Assembly (NCBI RefSeq): GCF_902809855.1
Contig: NZ_CADDWJ010000003.1
Span: 124,001 to 188,000 of the forward strand
Direction of reading: 5' to 3'
DNA: 64,000 nt
DNA from: Acinetobacter sp. Marseille-Q1618
GTDB lineage: Bacteria; Pseudomonadota; Gammaproteobacteria; Pseudomonadales; Moraxellaceae
The notes under the pieces are model-generated. The model saw nothing but the letters and a program-made list of their open reading frames with translations, was not told the DNA's origin and did not search any database. The position numbers were made by a program, and so were the translations under genes. Position 1 is the first letter of the stretch. Each line of letters starts with the position of its first letter. Below, one piece after another: positions 53,069-61,885 of the stretch.

Positions 53069-53090
53069 AAGCGCCTTAGGGCGCTTTTTT
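53069..53090 (+). terminator. intrinsic terminator of lon
   Basis: AAGCGCC/GGCGCTT with a short TTAG loop, followed by a T-run, 31 bp after the stop. Confidence 0.9.
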
Positions 53091-53214
53091 ATTGATGTAT
53101 CATATAGTTAAAATATTGAATAAAAAATAGACAAATCACCCTCTAATCATGTTATATTTTTAGTGATATTCATTTGAACCAACACTTGAAATAATATCAA
53201 TTACCCTCATAAAT

Positions 53215-53319
53215 TTAATATAGATTCGATCTTAGATCGTTTCGTTAACATCAATCTGTATCTCCAGATGGATTGGTGTTAGAACGCAGTCCTAGCTCCT
53301 TTAGGACTGCGCTTTTTTT
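53215..53319 (+). ncRNA. candidate small RNA downstream of lon
   Basis: Between the lon terminator and the M28 peptidase gene, a self-contained transcript-like unit is seen: stem-loop TAACATCAATC/GATTGGTGTTA (53246-53256 with 53271-53281), then a perfect 10-bp terminator CGCAGTCCTA/TAGGACTGCG (53285-53294 with 53302-53311) and seven T residues. A weak promoter (TTGAAA at 53186, ATAAAT at 53209) may precede it. The 5' end is uncertain, and no known family is recognised. Confidence 0.5.
53285..53319 (+). terminator. intrinsic terminator of the candidate sRNA
   Basis: Perfect 10-bp stem with a 7-nt loop and T7. It lies 195 bp beyond the separate lon terminator, so it does not simply end the lon transcript. 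Confidence 0.9.
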
Positions 53320-53362
53320 ATACCATTAAAATTTATACCATTAAAAAACGAAAAATTGACCA

Positions 53363-54310
53363 TTACTGCATGGTTTCTAGCAATGTATAAGCTAAGCCAT
53401 TGACGACATCTGCCATTTTATCCACATTTAGTTTATCCACTGTATCTTGCGCAGTGTGATAGTGTTTATTTCTAAAAAATGCGGTATCTGTAATCATGAT
53501 TGCAGGAATTTCCATTTTCCAATAATTTAAATGATCTGAAAAATCTGTACCTGAAATGAATGCTGGTGCAATCAATCGCTGACAATCTAATTTCTTAAGT
53601 GTTTGCATTGCCTTACAATAATTCTCACTCAACGTCCGTGAGTTAAAATTACTGACTGCTGCAATAAAATTGCCATGTTCAGGATAAAACAATGCTAAAC
53701 CTGTTGGATAATCTTGCACTGCATGTGCATCAAAATAACCAATCATTTCCAAAATATATACTGCGGTGATCTGATCTTTCTTATTTAAAATAGATTTTGC
53801 ATGGACTGCACTGCCCATGTGTTCTGTACGAAAATACGGTGGTTCTTCTAAAGTGTAGAATACCAGCTCAATATTTTGCTTTAAGTTAATTTTATTTGCC
53901 GCCAAGATTCTCGCAATTTCAATAAGTCCTGCAACACCAGAAGCGTTATCATCTGCGCCTTTAAAATTTCCATAAACATCGTAATGTGCGCCTACAATGA
54001 CTTTTTTGGCATTGCCAGTTTGTAAACCACAGACCACGTTACGATAAGTTTGCTTTTTCACTTGATAGGTTTGATACTCACACGGCACGCCAAACTGTTC
54101 GACTTGTTGTTTGATATACGCTGCCACACGATCCAATTCCTCAATATTTTTATGGTTTCTAAAAGCTGTTGGATGAATAATTTGCGCCATATAATTGCTT
54201 AAATTTTTCGAATCAGCCTGTGGTTCGAGTAAGCTTACAGCATGAGTTGCATGACTCAATGACTGTAAGAAAATCAAAATTAAGAGCAAATAGCTGAGTT
54301 TTGCAAACAT
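53363..54310 (-). CDS. M28-family zinc peptidase, secreted
   Basis: The 315-residue protein begins with a signal peptide (LSYLLLILIFLQSLSHATHA). The M28 aminopeptidase core shows VIVGAHYDVYGNFKGADDNASG (first His and bridging Asp), then VFYTLEEPPYFRTEHMGS with the catalytic Glu pair, EMIGYFD and a C-terminal ISGTDFSDHLNYWK plus a distal His in NKHYHTAQDT. Zinc ligands appear complete. It is expected in the periplasm or outside and would remove N-terminal residues. It is monocistronic. Confidence 0.9.
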   Translation of the reverse strand: MFAKLSYLLLILIFLQSLSHATHAVSLLEPQADSKNLSNYMAQIIHPTAFRNHKNIEELDRVAAYIKQQVEQFGVPCEYQTYQVKKQTYRNVVCGLQTGNAKKVIVGAHYDVYGNFKGADDNASGVAGLIEIARILAANKINLKQNIELVFYTLEEPPYFRTEHMGSAVHAKSILNKKDQITAVYILEMIGYFDAHAVQDYPTGLALFYPEHGNFIAAVSNFNSRTLSENYCKAMQTLKKLDCQRLIAPAFISGTDFSDHLNYWKMEIPAIMITDTAFFRNKHYHTAQDTVDKLNVDKMADVVNGLAYTLLETMQ

Positions 54311-54450
54311 AAGTATTTTAAATTCCCTTCATTTATTCTTAAACATATTCAATTTATTTGTTTTACATCCTGAGAAATATCACACACGACCTGAGAACAT
54401 TTCAATATAGGGTTATAATATAGACTGCTAGATGACAATATTAGTTTTTT

Positions 54451-54933
54451 ATGAAAATTCGCATTCTTACCATTGGTCAAAAAATGCCTGCATGGGTTTT
54501 AACGGGCTTTGAAGACTATTTCAAACGCATTCAACCCTTTGTACAAACTCAAATCATTGAGTTACCGATGGCAAAACGTGGTAAAAATGACTCCGAAGCA
54601 GATATTTTAAAATATCGTCAAATCGAAGGCGATAGCATTTTGGCACAGCTCAAGCAAAATGAAGTTTTGATCGCACTTGAAGTCGGCGGACGTGAATTTA
54701 GTACTGAAAAATTGGCTGAAACCATGAAAGGCTGGATGCTCGAAGGCAATGATGTTGCTCTAGCGATCGGTGGACCAGATGGTCATTCGGAAGCTGTGCG
54801 TAAAGCCGCAGCTTGGCATTGGTCATTATCTAAACTCACCTTGCCACATCCATTGGTTCGTGTCATGTTAATCGAACAGCTTTATCGTGCGATGAGTATT
54901 AACCACAACCATCCTTATCATCGTGCAGGCTAA
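54451..54933 (+). CDS. rlmH: 23S rRNA (pseudouridine1915-N3)-methyltransferase
   Basis: RlmH is a SPOUT methyltransferase that modifies pseudouridine 1915 of assembled 70S ribosomes. The 160-residue protein shows MKIRILTIGQKMPAWV, the YFKRIQPF segment, LIALEVGGREFSTEKLA, the knot IGGPDGHSEAVR and the closing LPHPLVRVMLIEQLYRAMSI. Length matches the family (155-160). It is a single gene, divergent from the M28 peptidase. Confidence 0.96.
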   Translation: MKIRILTIGQKMPAWVLTGFEDYFKRIQPFVQTQIIELPMAKRGKNDSEADILKYRQIEGDSILAQLKQNEVLIALEVGGREFSTEKLAETMKGWMLEGNDVALAIGGPDGHSEAVRKAAAWHWSLSKLTLPHPLVRVMLIEQLYRAMSINHNHPYHRAG

Positions 54934-55044
54934 AACCATTAGCGTTCTATTTTCGAAACAAAATGTTGAATAAATTAGGCTTATATTGATGGCTATTTTT
55001 TGTCATGATTTTGCTTTAATTGTTTTCGCTTAGGTGAATCTCAT

Positions 55045-55821
55045 ATGAATTTACAAACATTACCAGGTTTATTTATTTCTCATGGTTCACCTATGCTGGC
55101 TTTAGACCCTGAGCAAGTTGGACCTGCATTAAACCGTTTAAGTTTAAACCTGCCGAAACCACAAGCGATTGTGGTGATGTCAGCACATTGGGAAAGTAAT
55201 GCCTTAGAAGTAAGTACTGCAATACGTCCAGAAACTTGGCATGATTTTCGTGGTTTTCCACCAGAACTGTATGACATACGCTACCCTGCATCTGGCAATC
55301 CAGAATTAGCCGAAGAAATTTTACATTTGCTTGCAGAAGCCCATTTGCCAGCGCATGCGAACAGTACACGCCCTCGTGATCATGGCGTGTGGATGCCATT
55401 GTTACATATGTATCCTGATGCCGACATTCCTGTAGTGGAAATTTCTCTGCCGATGCATATGAATGCAAATGATATTTATAAAATCGGTCAAGCTTTAGCA
55501 CCTTTGCGTGAAAAGCAAATCTTACTGATCGGTTCGGGCAGCATTACCCATAATTTAAGAGAGTTGTCTTGGAATGGTGATGCGAGTCAAGTCCCTGAAT
55601 GGGCATCAACTTTCCGTAACTATGTGGTGAATAAACTCACGCATAGTGATTATGATGCTGTTTTAGATTGGTCAAATATTCCATTTGTACAACGTAATCA
55701 CCCAACTTTAGAACATTTTGCACCTTTGTTTTTTGCAATGGGCACAGGCACTCGTTTTAGTGTGGTGCATAGTAGTTTTTCAATGGGTGCATTAGGTATG
55801 GACATCTATCGTTTTGATTAA
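55045..55821 (+). CDS. class III extradiol dioxygenase, DODA/YgiD-like
   Basis: The 258-residue protein belongs to the LigB superfamily 4,5-DOPA extradiol dioxygenase group. Metal ligands are recognisable as the His in FISHGSPMLAL and the HWES segment; the RDHGVWMPLLHMYPDADIPVVEISL region has the central catalytic His, and GSGSITHNLRE supplies another His. E. coli YgiD cleaves L-DOPA; the physiological substrate is unknown. No catabolic genes are nearby. It follows rlmH after 111 bp. Confidence 0.88.
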   Translation: MNLQTLPGLFISHGSPMLALDPEQVGPALNRLSLNLPKPQAIVVMSAHWESNALEVSTAIRPETWHDFRGFPPELYDIRYPASGNPELAEEILHLLAEAHLPAHANSTRPRDHGVWMPLLHMYPDADIPVVEISLPMHMNANDIYKIGQALAPLREKQILLIGSGSITHNLRELSWNGDASQVPEWASTFRNYVVNKLTHSDYDAVLDWSNIPFVQRNHPTLEHFAPLFFAMGTGTRFSVVHSSFSMGALGMDIYRFD

Positions 55822-55965
55822 ACGATAAAAAGTTTTTATAAAATAACAATTATAAATTTATGGATACATTTTGAAACTGAAATTGCCAAAATGTATCCAT
55901 TCTTTTGGCAGCTAAATCAGTTATGCTAAATGCTATGATTTAAATCAAGAACTTGCAGAATACTC

Positions 55966-56745
55966 ATGAAATTAAGATATATTGCCCTCGCCCTATTTCC
56001 GCTTACTTTAGCTGCCTGTCAATCAAGTGATCTTCAAAAAGCTGGAGACATTGCTGTGTCTATTTTACAACAACAAAATGCAGATAAAACTTTAGCTGCG
56101 TATCAGTGGAGTGCCAATACGCCTGATGCGCCAAAACCATTGGTTTTAAATTTTAGTGACAAAGGTCGACTCGGTATTTCAACCAGTTGTAACAGTATGA
56201 GCACGACATGGAAAGTTGAAAATAATCAAATTATCACAGGTAATCTTGCTGCAACACAAATGGCATGCCCTGCTAATGCTATGGCACAAGAAGCTTTGGC
56301 TGCTCAAATTTTTGAAAATGGTAAAACGGCATTTTTATTAAATACCAGCAATACTCAAAGTCCAACCCTGACCATTACTTCAGCAAAAGGTGAAAAATTC
56401 GTTTTCACAGGAAAAATGACACCTGAAACACAATATCAGGGACAAGCTGAAACTATTTTCTTAGAAATTAGCCCTGAAACCAAAGAATGTACTGCTGGCG
56501 TGATGAAGAAACAATGTTTACAAGTACGTGAAATTAAATATGCAGACAATGGCGTTAAAACCCAAGTAGATAAAGATTGGACGCTATTTTATGACAACAT
56601 TGATGGTTTTACCCATACCGCAAATGAACGTCAAGTAGTGCGTATCAAACGTTATGAAATTAAAAACCCAGCCGCAGATCAGTCTAAATATGCGTATGTA
56701 CAAGATATGATTATTGAACGTGAAGCGATTAAAGGCTCTCTTTAA
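55966..56745 (+). CDS. META and DUF4377 domain lipoprotein
   Basis: The 259-residue lipoprotein has lipobox LAAC (Cys18). It has an N-terminal META domain of about 100 residues (YQWSANTPDAPKPLVLNF, SCNSMSTTW, NLAATQMACP) and a C-terminal DUF4377 domain (IFLEISPETKECTAGVMKKQC with two Cys, then DNIDGFTHTANERQVVRIKR). META domains are linked to envelope stress or motility proteins such as HslJ; the function is unknown here. It is the first of three consecutive META genes. Confidence 0.87.
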   Translation: MKLRYIALALFPLTLAACQSSDLQKAGDIAVSILQQQNADKTLAAYQWSANTPDAPKPLVLNFSDKGRLGISTSCNSMSTTWKVENNQIITGNLAATQMACPANAMAQEALAAQIFENGKTAFLLNTSNTQSPTLTITSAKGEKFVFTGKMTPETQYQGQAETIFLEISPETKECTAGVMKKQCLQVREIKYADNGVKTQVDKDWTLFYDNIDGFTHTANERQVVRIKRYEIKNPAADQSKYAYVQDMIIEREAIKGSL

Positions 56746-56772
56746 TCTTTAAATGATCAAAAATAAATTTAA

Positions 56773-56797
56773 AACCGATGTTTAGGCATCGGTTTTT
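56773..56797 (+). terminator. intrinsic terminator after the first META gene
   Basis: ACCGATG/CATCGGT with a 6-nt loop followed by TTTTT, 30 bp after the stop. Confidence 0.85.
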
Positions 56798-56838
56798 TAG
56801 TATTAAATTTCTATAATTCGAATAAGTGAGATGTTCTC

Positions 56839-57270
56839 ATGAAAATTAAAATAATAATACTCGCATTGTTGTGTACAGCATGTCGTGAAAAACCACTATC
56901 CGTAGAAGAAACTCAAAACTTACTCCGTCAATATACATGGTCATACACACCACCAAATAGTGATACGCCAATAGAGTTAAGCTTTCAGGAAGGTCAAATT
57001 GGAGGATATTCTTACTGTAATGCTATGGGTGCACCTTATAAAATTATAGGACAAAAGATGACTGCACCACTTTTCATGAGTGATGCAAGGGGATGTGCAC
57101 CATACATCATGCAACAAGAGACATTTATAAAAAGTTTTTTTGAACCACCTGTGCCATTTAAAATTAAATATACTTCAAGTAAACATCCAAAACTCATATT
57201 TGAAAAAGGTCAAAAGCAATATATTTTTATCGGTACAAAACTTACAAATAAAAGCACGCATGGAGAATAA
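56839..57270 (+). CDS. META-domain protein, probably a lipoprotein
   Basis: This 143-residue protein is a diverged single META domain. The N-terminus (IIILALLCTAC) has a short lipoprotein signal with Cys13. The META features are LLRQYTWSYTPPNSDTPIELSF, SYCNAMGAPY and DARGCAPYIM, each parallel to the neighbours. It lies 3 bp before the next META gene, so the two are cotranscribed; the preceding one is separated by a terminator. Confidence 0.8.
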   Translation: MKIKIIILALLCTACREKPLSVEETQNLLRQYTWSYTPPNSDTPIELSFQEGQIGGYSYCNAMGAPYKIIGQKMTAPLFMSDARGCAPYIMQQETFIKSFFEPPVPFKIKYTSSKHPKLIFEKGQKQYIFIGTKLTNKSTHGE

Positions 57271-57273
57271 GTC

Positions 57274-58104
57274 TTGAGAATCCATATATTTTTATTTTTC
57301 AGTGCGATTTTATCTATCTCAGCATGTCAAAATATAACCTCTGAAAATCAATCAGTGCCCCTCGCTGTTTTATCTTCATATCAACTTAGTGAAATCTTAC
57401 AACAATATACATGGGCATATACACCACCAAACAGCACCATGCCCATCCTCGCTAATATTTCCTCTCAAGGTACGGATATTTATAGTGGCTGTAATCAAAT
57501 CTCCAAGACACATACACTCAATGGCAATCACCTCAAAACTAATCCTGTCCAGATTCAAACTTTGATGGGATGCGGCGGTTTACAAAGTCAAGAAGCATTA
57601 GCTTCTCGAATTTTCACGGATTCAAATTTAGAAATTCAAATATCCTCTAATGACCAAAAATATTTAAAAGTATCTTTAAAAAATGGGGCTGCATATAGCT
57701 TTCAAGCCATTCCTGCTATTTCTGATCTAAAAAATTATGATGCAGAATTATTGAAAAAATTTACATGGCAACACATATCAGATGAGCCAAGCCCTGACCA
57801 AATTAAAAGCTTGCTTATCAACTTCACAGCCGATCGGATGCTCTTTTTTGCAGGCTGTAATCGTAAAAGTCAATATTATGCGATTGAAAATAAAACTCTA
57901 ATTCCAAAAGGTGACTTTAGAAGCCAAGTAAAGTTTTGTGGCAATACACAACTTGAACGACAAACCAGTCAAAGCATGTCCAAACCGATGAATATCCGAT
58001 TTGATTTTTCAACTTCTTTTCCAAAATTAATTTTAGAATCTAAATATCAACCGAATATGATCTTTCAAGCGATTCCACGAAAAGAAGACCTTAAATCACC
58101 TTAA
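57274..58104 (+). CDS. two-META-domain lipoprotein
   Basis: A 276-residue lipoprotein with a signal ending at ISAC (Cys18). It contains two META domains in tandem: the first is LQQYTWAYTPPNS with GCNQISKTH and MGCGGLQSQEAL (about residues 42-148), the second is LLKKFTWQHISDEPS with GCNRKSQYY (about 160-270). The start is TTG 57274, with GGAG 8 nt upstream. It follows the second META gene directly, suggesting a duplicated-gene array. Confidence 0.8.
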   Translation: MRIHIFLFFSAILSISACQNITSENQSVPLAVLSSYQLSEILQQYTWAYTPPNSTMPILANISSQGTDIYSGCNQISKTHTLNGNHLKTNPVQIQTLMGCGGLQSQEALASRIFTDSNLEIQISSNDQKYLKVSLKNGAAYSFQAIPAISDLKNYDAELLKKFTWQHISDEPSPDQIKSLLINFTADRMLFFAGCNRKSQYYAIENKTLIPKGDFRSQVKFCGNTQLERQTSQSMSKPMNIRFDFSTSFPKLILESKYQPNMIFQAIPRKEDLKSP

Positions 58105-58118
58105 TTCAAGTTCATAAA

Positions 58119-58143
58119 AAAACCGATGCATTTGCATCGGTTT
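58119..58143. terminator. bidirectional terminator between the META genes and gdhA
   Basis: AAACCGATGC/GCATCGGTTT. A-rich sequence on the 5' side supplies a T-tract to the minus strand (for gdhA); the plus strand has a shorter run. Confidence 0.8.
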
Positions 58144-58165
58144 ATTGAGTATTTTAAGCTAAAAC

Positions 58166-59509
58166 TTAGAATACACCTTGCGCTAACATTGCATCAGCAA
58201 CTTTTACGAAACCAGCAATATTTGCACCATTTACGTAGTTGACTGTGCCATCTTCTTGAGTACCGTATTTCACACAGTTACGATGAATCTCTTTCATGAT
58301 CGCATGTAAACGCTCATCAACTTCTTCAAATGTCCAACCCAAACGGATTGCATTTTGCGACATTTCAAGACCAGAAGTTGCAACACCACCTGCATTAGAT
58401 GCTTTACCTGGTGCATAAAGAATTTTCGCTTCTACGAATTTCTCAACCGCTTCAAGTGTCGAAGGCATATTTGCACCTTCCGCCACACAGATCACACCAT
58501 TCGCCAGTAATGTTACTGCATCTTGTTCGTCTAACTCATTTTGAGTTGCACATGGCAGTGCGATGTCGCATTTGATTGACCAAGGGCGTTGACCTTCAAG
58601 GTATTCAAATCCATGTTTAGACGCAAACTCAGAAATACGACCACGTTTGACGTTTTTAAGCTCCATCACTTCACATAAAAGCTCATTGGTAAAACCATCT
58701 TTCACGTATACTGTGCCGTTTGAGTCAGAAAGTGAAACCACTTTTGCACCCAAATACATTGCTTTTTCAGCAGCGAATTGTGCAACGTTTCCTGAACCTG
58801 AAATCGTAACAGTTTTGCCTTTGAAGCTATCACCACGTGTTTTAAGCATTTCTTCAGCAAAATACACTGTGCCGAAACCTGTTGCTTCAGGGCGAGCCAA
58901 AGATCCACCAAAAGATAAACCTTTACCTGTAAATACGCATGAAGTGTCATTGCTGAGCTTCTTCATCATACCTGCCATATAGCCAACTTCACGACCACCA
59001 ACACCAATATCACCCGCAGGAATATCAGTATTTGAACCAAGATGACGATAAAGCTCAATCATTAATGCTTGGCAGAAACGCATAATTTCTCCTTCAGACT
59101 TTCCTTTAGGGTTAAAGTCTGAACCGCCTTTACCACCGCCCATAGGCAACGTCGTTAAGGCATTTTTAAATGTTTGTTCGAAACCTAAAAATTTTAAAAT
59201 TGAAAGATTTACAGATGGGTGGAAACGCATTCCCCCTTTAAACGGTCCAATGGCAGAATTATATTGGACACGGAAAGCACGGTTAACTTGAGTTTGACCT
59301 TGATCATCTACCCAAGAAACACGGAATTGAATTGCACGTTCTGGCTCTACTAGACGTTCAAGTAATCCATGATCTGCATATTGTGGGTTCTTTTCAATGA
59401 ATGGCCACAAACTGGTCATTACTTCTTCCACAGCTTGTAAAAACTCTGGTTGATTTGGATCACGTGCTTTTACGTAATCAAGAAAGTCATTCAGGCTTGT
59501 ATATTTCAA
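58166..59509 (-). CDS. gdhA: NADP-specific glutamate dehydrogenase
   Basis: GdhA aminates 2-oxoglutarate to glutamate with NADPH in ammonium assimilation. The 447-residue protein matches the hexameric small type: FRVSWVDDQGQTQVNRAFRVQYNSAIGPFKGG is the substrate region (catalytic Lys in PMGGGKGGSDF and GPFKGGMRFH), GDIGVGGREVGYM, the Rossmann motif ISGSGNVAQFAAEKA and the GANIAGFVKVADAM end are visible. The start is TTG 59509 with GAGGA 7 nt upstream. It is a single gene, divergent from rnfB over 315 bp. Confidence 0.96.
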   Translation of the reverse strand: MKYTSLNDFLDYVKARDPNQPEFLQAVEEVMTSLWPFIEKNPQYADHGLLERLVEPERAIQFRVSWVDDQGQTQVNRAFRVQYNSAIGPFKGGMRFHPSVNLSILKFLGFEQTFKNALTTLPMGGGKGGSDFNPKGKSEGEIMRFCQALMIELYRHLGSNTDIPAGDIGVGGREVGYMAGMMKKLSNDTSCVFTGKGLSFGGSLARPEATGFGTVYFAEEMLKTRGDSFKGKTVTISGSGNVAQFAAEKAMYLGAKVVSLSDSNGTVYVKDGFTNELLCEVMELKNVKRGRISEFASKHGFEYLEGQRPWSIKCDIALPCATQNELDEQDAVTLLANGVICVAEGANMPSTLEAVEKFVEAKILYAPGKASNAGGVATSGLEMSQNAIRLGWTFEEVDERLHAIMKEIHRNCVKYGTQEDGTVNYVNGANIAGFVKVADAMLAQGVF

Positions 59510-59824
59510 CGCTCAATCCTCAGCAGAAAGGTGTTACAAAATTGGTCAAATTTTCATGACAATGATAAATTTTGGCGCAAAGTATTAAATATCTTTTGTA
59601 AAGAATCTACAATACTTTTTCTAATGTTTTTTCAAATAACATTTAAATTCAAGATTATATTTTATAATCAAACCTGTCATTTTTGCCAAAAACAACATAC
59701 TTTAATTTGCTAATTATGCGCTATTTTCGCACAATTTACGACCTAAATTAGAGCAAACAATTCTCTCTAGATTCATGCTAAAATTTAGCGACTTAACTGG
59801 CAGATTTTTATACTTTTAAATTAC
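59510..59824. other. 315-bp divergent intergenic region between gdhA and the rnfB-like gene
   Basis: This region must hold promoters in both directions. It contains the inverted repeat GATTATA/TATAATC (59653-59659 with 59663-59669), an operator-like site. TGCTAAAAT near 59776-59784 is a plausible extended -10 for the rnfB-like gene. No RNA gene or reading frame can be supported here. Confidence 0.45.
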
Positions 59825-60619
59825 ATGACGCTTTCTATTTCCCTCATACAACAAATCGATGCTCTTCTACCTCAAACACAATGTGGTTTATGTGGTCATC
59901 GAGATGGATGTTTACCTTATGCTAAAGCGATCGCTGAGGGAGAAGATGCCAATAAATGTGTCCCTGGTGGACAACCCGTAGCTGATGCTTTGGCAAATTT
60001 ACTACAACGTGAAACATTAGCAGCAGAACCAAGTGTTTGGGCTATTCAAAGTGATGGTCGCCCACAGCGCATGAAAGCGGTGATCCGTGAAGATGAATGC
60101 ATTGGGTGTACCAAATGTATTAGTGCCTGCCCAGTCGATGCCATTATTGGTTCAGGTAAGCTGATGCACACGGTTTTAACTGACTTATGTACAGGGTGTG
60201 AGCTTTGTATTCCACCTTGTCCAGTAGACTGTATTGACTTAGTGGCAGATACTCAGCCGATACCGACAGATTCACAACGTATTGCCGAACAAGATGATTT
60301 ACGTCAGCGTTACTATGCACATATTCAACGTGAGGAAAGTCGTCGTCTGCACCGTAAAGGCCCTGTGGTACGTGCTGAAATTGATACGGAATTATTTGCA
60401 CAATATACTGAACAAAATCAACAACTCCCTGCAATTGAGGTCGTCGAAAAATTAGAACAAGCCAAGTTAGTTATGGATGCTAAAAGCACCATTGAACTTG
60501 CCAAAATTCGCACACAAATTAAGAAATTAGAAAAACAATTAAGCGTACGTGCAGATGAGAAAAAACAACAGCAATTAGATGTACTTTTACAGCAATTATC
60601 TGATTTACAAGGGGCTTAA
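59825..60619 (+). CDS. orphan RnfB/RsxB-like iron-sulfur protein
   Basis: RnfB/RsxB carries Fe-S clusters in the Rnf/Rsx electron transport complex. This 264-residue protein has the family's N-terminal cluster (Cys20, 23, 29, 45: C-x2-C-x5-C, then KCVPGG) and two ferredoxin-type clusters ([12 protein letters not shown] and [12 protein letters not shown]). It lacks the N-terminal membrane helix; an upstream in-frame stop excludes a longer start. Residues about 185-264 form a charged coiled-coil tail not in E. coli RsxB. No ribosome site is evident. No other rnf genes are adjacent; nth follows after 2 bp as in rsx operons. Confidence 0.85.
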   Translation: MTLSISLIQQIDALLPQTQCGLCGHRDGCLPYAKAIAEGEDANKCVPGGQPVADALANLLQRETLAAEPSVWAIQSDGRPQRMKAVIREDECIGCTKCISACPVDAIIGSGKLMHTVLTDLCTGCELCIPPCPVDCIDLVADTQPIPTDSQRIAEQDDLRQRYYAHIQREESRRLHRKGPVVRAEIDTELFAQYTEQNQQLPAIEVVEKLEQAKLVMDAKSTIELAKIRTQIKKLEKQLSVRADEKKQQQLDVLLQQLSDLQGA

Positions 60620-60621
60620 TC

Positions 60622-61308
60622 ATGGCTGTAAAAAATATGACTAAAAAACAAATTCAAATATTTTTTGAACGCTTACGTGAGCAACGCCCAAATCCTAAAA
60701 CTGAACTTAATTATTCTTCACCTTTTGAGCTTTTGGTGGCTGTAACCTTATCTGCACAAGCGACAGATGTGAGTGTGAATAAAGCTACAGACAAGCTTTT
60801 CCCTATTGCCAACACGCCTGAGGCAATCTATAACTTAGGTGTAGAGGGATTAAAGGAATATATCAAAACCATTGGTTTATATAATTCTAAAGCTGAAAAT
60901 GTCATAAAAGCTTGTAAAATGCTAATAGAACTGCATAACAGTCAAGTTCCTGATAACCGAAAAGATTTAGAAGCGTTGCCGGGCGTAGGACGTAAAACAG
61001 CCAATGTTGTACTCAATACCGCATTTGGACAAGCAACGATGGCTGTAGATACACATATCTTTCGTGTAGGCAATCGTACAGGTTTAGCTGTTGGTAAAAA
61101 TGTTTTAGAAGTCGAACATCGACTGGTCAAAGTCATTCCAAAAGAGTTTATTATTGACTCGCATCACTGGTTAATTTTGCATGGGCGTTATACCTGCATT
61201 GCACGTAAGCCTAAATGTGCAGAATGTATCGTTTCTGATGTATGCAATTGGACAGATAAGTATGAGTTTGGTGCAGCCAAAGAAATTAAAGTGAAGAATG
61301 TAGAGTAA
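60622..61308 (+). CDS. nth: endonuclease III
   Basis: Nth removes oxidised pyrimidines and nicks abasic sites in base-excision repair. The 228-residue protein has the HhH motif LEALPGVGRKTANVV with catalytic Lys, the Asp in MAVDTHIFRVGNRTG, and the C-terminal [4Fe-4S] cluster CIARKPKCAECIVSDVC with C-x6-C-x2-C-x5-C spacing. Compared with E. coli (211 residues) it has a longer C-terminus. It starts 2 bp after the rnfB-like gene, so they are cotranscribed. Confidence 0.96.
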   Translation: MAVKNMTKKQIQIFFERLREQRPNPKTELNYSSPFELLVAVTLSAQATDVSVNKATDKLFPIANTPEAIYNLGVEGLKEYIKTIGLYNSKAENVIKACKMLIELHNSQVPDNRKDLEALPGVGRKTANVVLNTAFGQATMAVDTHIFRVGNRTGLAVGKNVLEVEHRLVKVIPKEFIIDSHHWLILHGRYTCIARKPKCAECIVSDVCNWTDKYEFGAAKEIKVKNVE

Positions 61309-61422
61309 AACTATCTGTTTTTATTCTATAAACTCGACTTTTATAGATACAAATACCTATATTAAAATTAAAAATTTTTCAGTATTACCATTCAGTCTAA
61401 TCATAAATTACTAACTCAAAAA

Positions 61423-61884
61423 ATGACTGAAATTCTCATTCGACAACTGAATGATAATGATGTGCATGACTTTAGAGCCATTCGTTTGTCCGCACTTCAA
61501 AATTCACCTGAAATGTTCGGTGCAACTTATGCCGTTGAAGTCACACGACCATTGAGCATATTTTTAGACGTTATTTTCAACAATGTTGTTTTTGCTGCTT
61601 ATCATCATGAGCGAATTATTGGTGTACTTATTTTTCAACAAAATATAGACCAAGCCAATTTATATGGTTTTTTTGTTGAGCCTGAATATCGAAATCAAGG
61701 AGTCGCACAACAACTTTTACAAACCACGATTGATTATGGTCAAGCATATGTAAGACAGGTCATACTGTCAGTGGTTGCTACAAATATTCCCGCTATTCAT
61801 TTATATCAAAAACTTGGTTTTCAAATAGTGACTCAAGCTGTAAAAAATAATGAACATGAAATCGAGATGATGCTCTTTTATTAA
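61423..61884 (+). CDS. GNAT family N-acetyltransferase
   Basis: The 153-residue protein is a single GNAT domain: IRQLNDNDVHDFRAIRLSAL (alpha1-alpha2), GVLIFQQ, then the acetyl-CoA-binding motif A (LYGFFVEPEYRNQGVAQQLLQTTIDY; the key element is Q/R-x-x-G-V/A as EYRNQGVAQQLL) and motif B (NIPAIHLYQKLGFQIV). The acceptor substrate is unknown. It is a lone gene after nth, convergent with the small lipoprotein gene. Confidence 0.9.
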   Translation: MTEILIRQLNDNDVHDFRAIRLSALQNSPEMFGATYAVEVTRPLSIFLDVIFNNVVFAAYHHERIIGVLIFQQNIDQANLYGFFVEPEYRNQGVAQQLLQTTIDYGQAYVRQVILSVVATNIPAIHLYQKLGFQIVTQAVKNNEHEIEMMLFY

Positions 61885-61885
61885 T

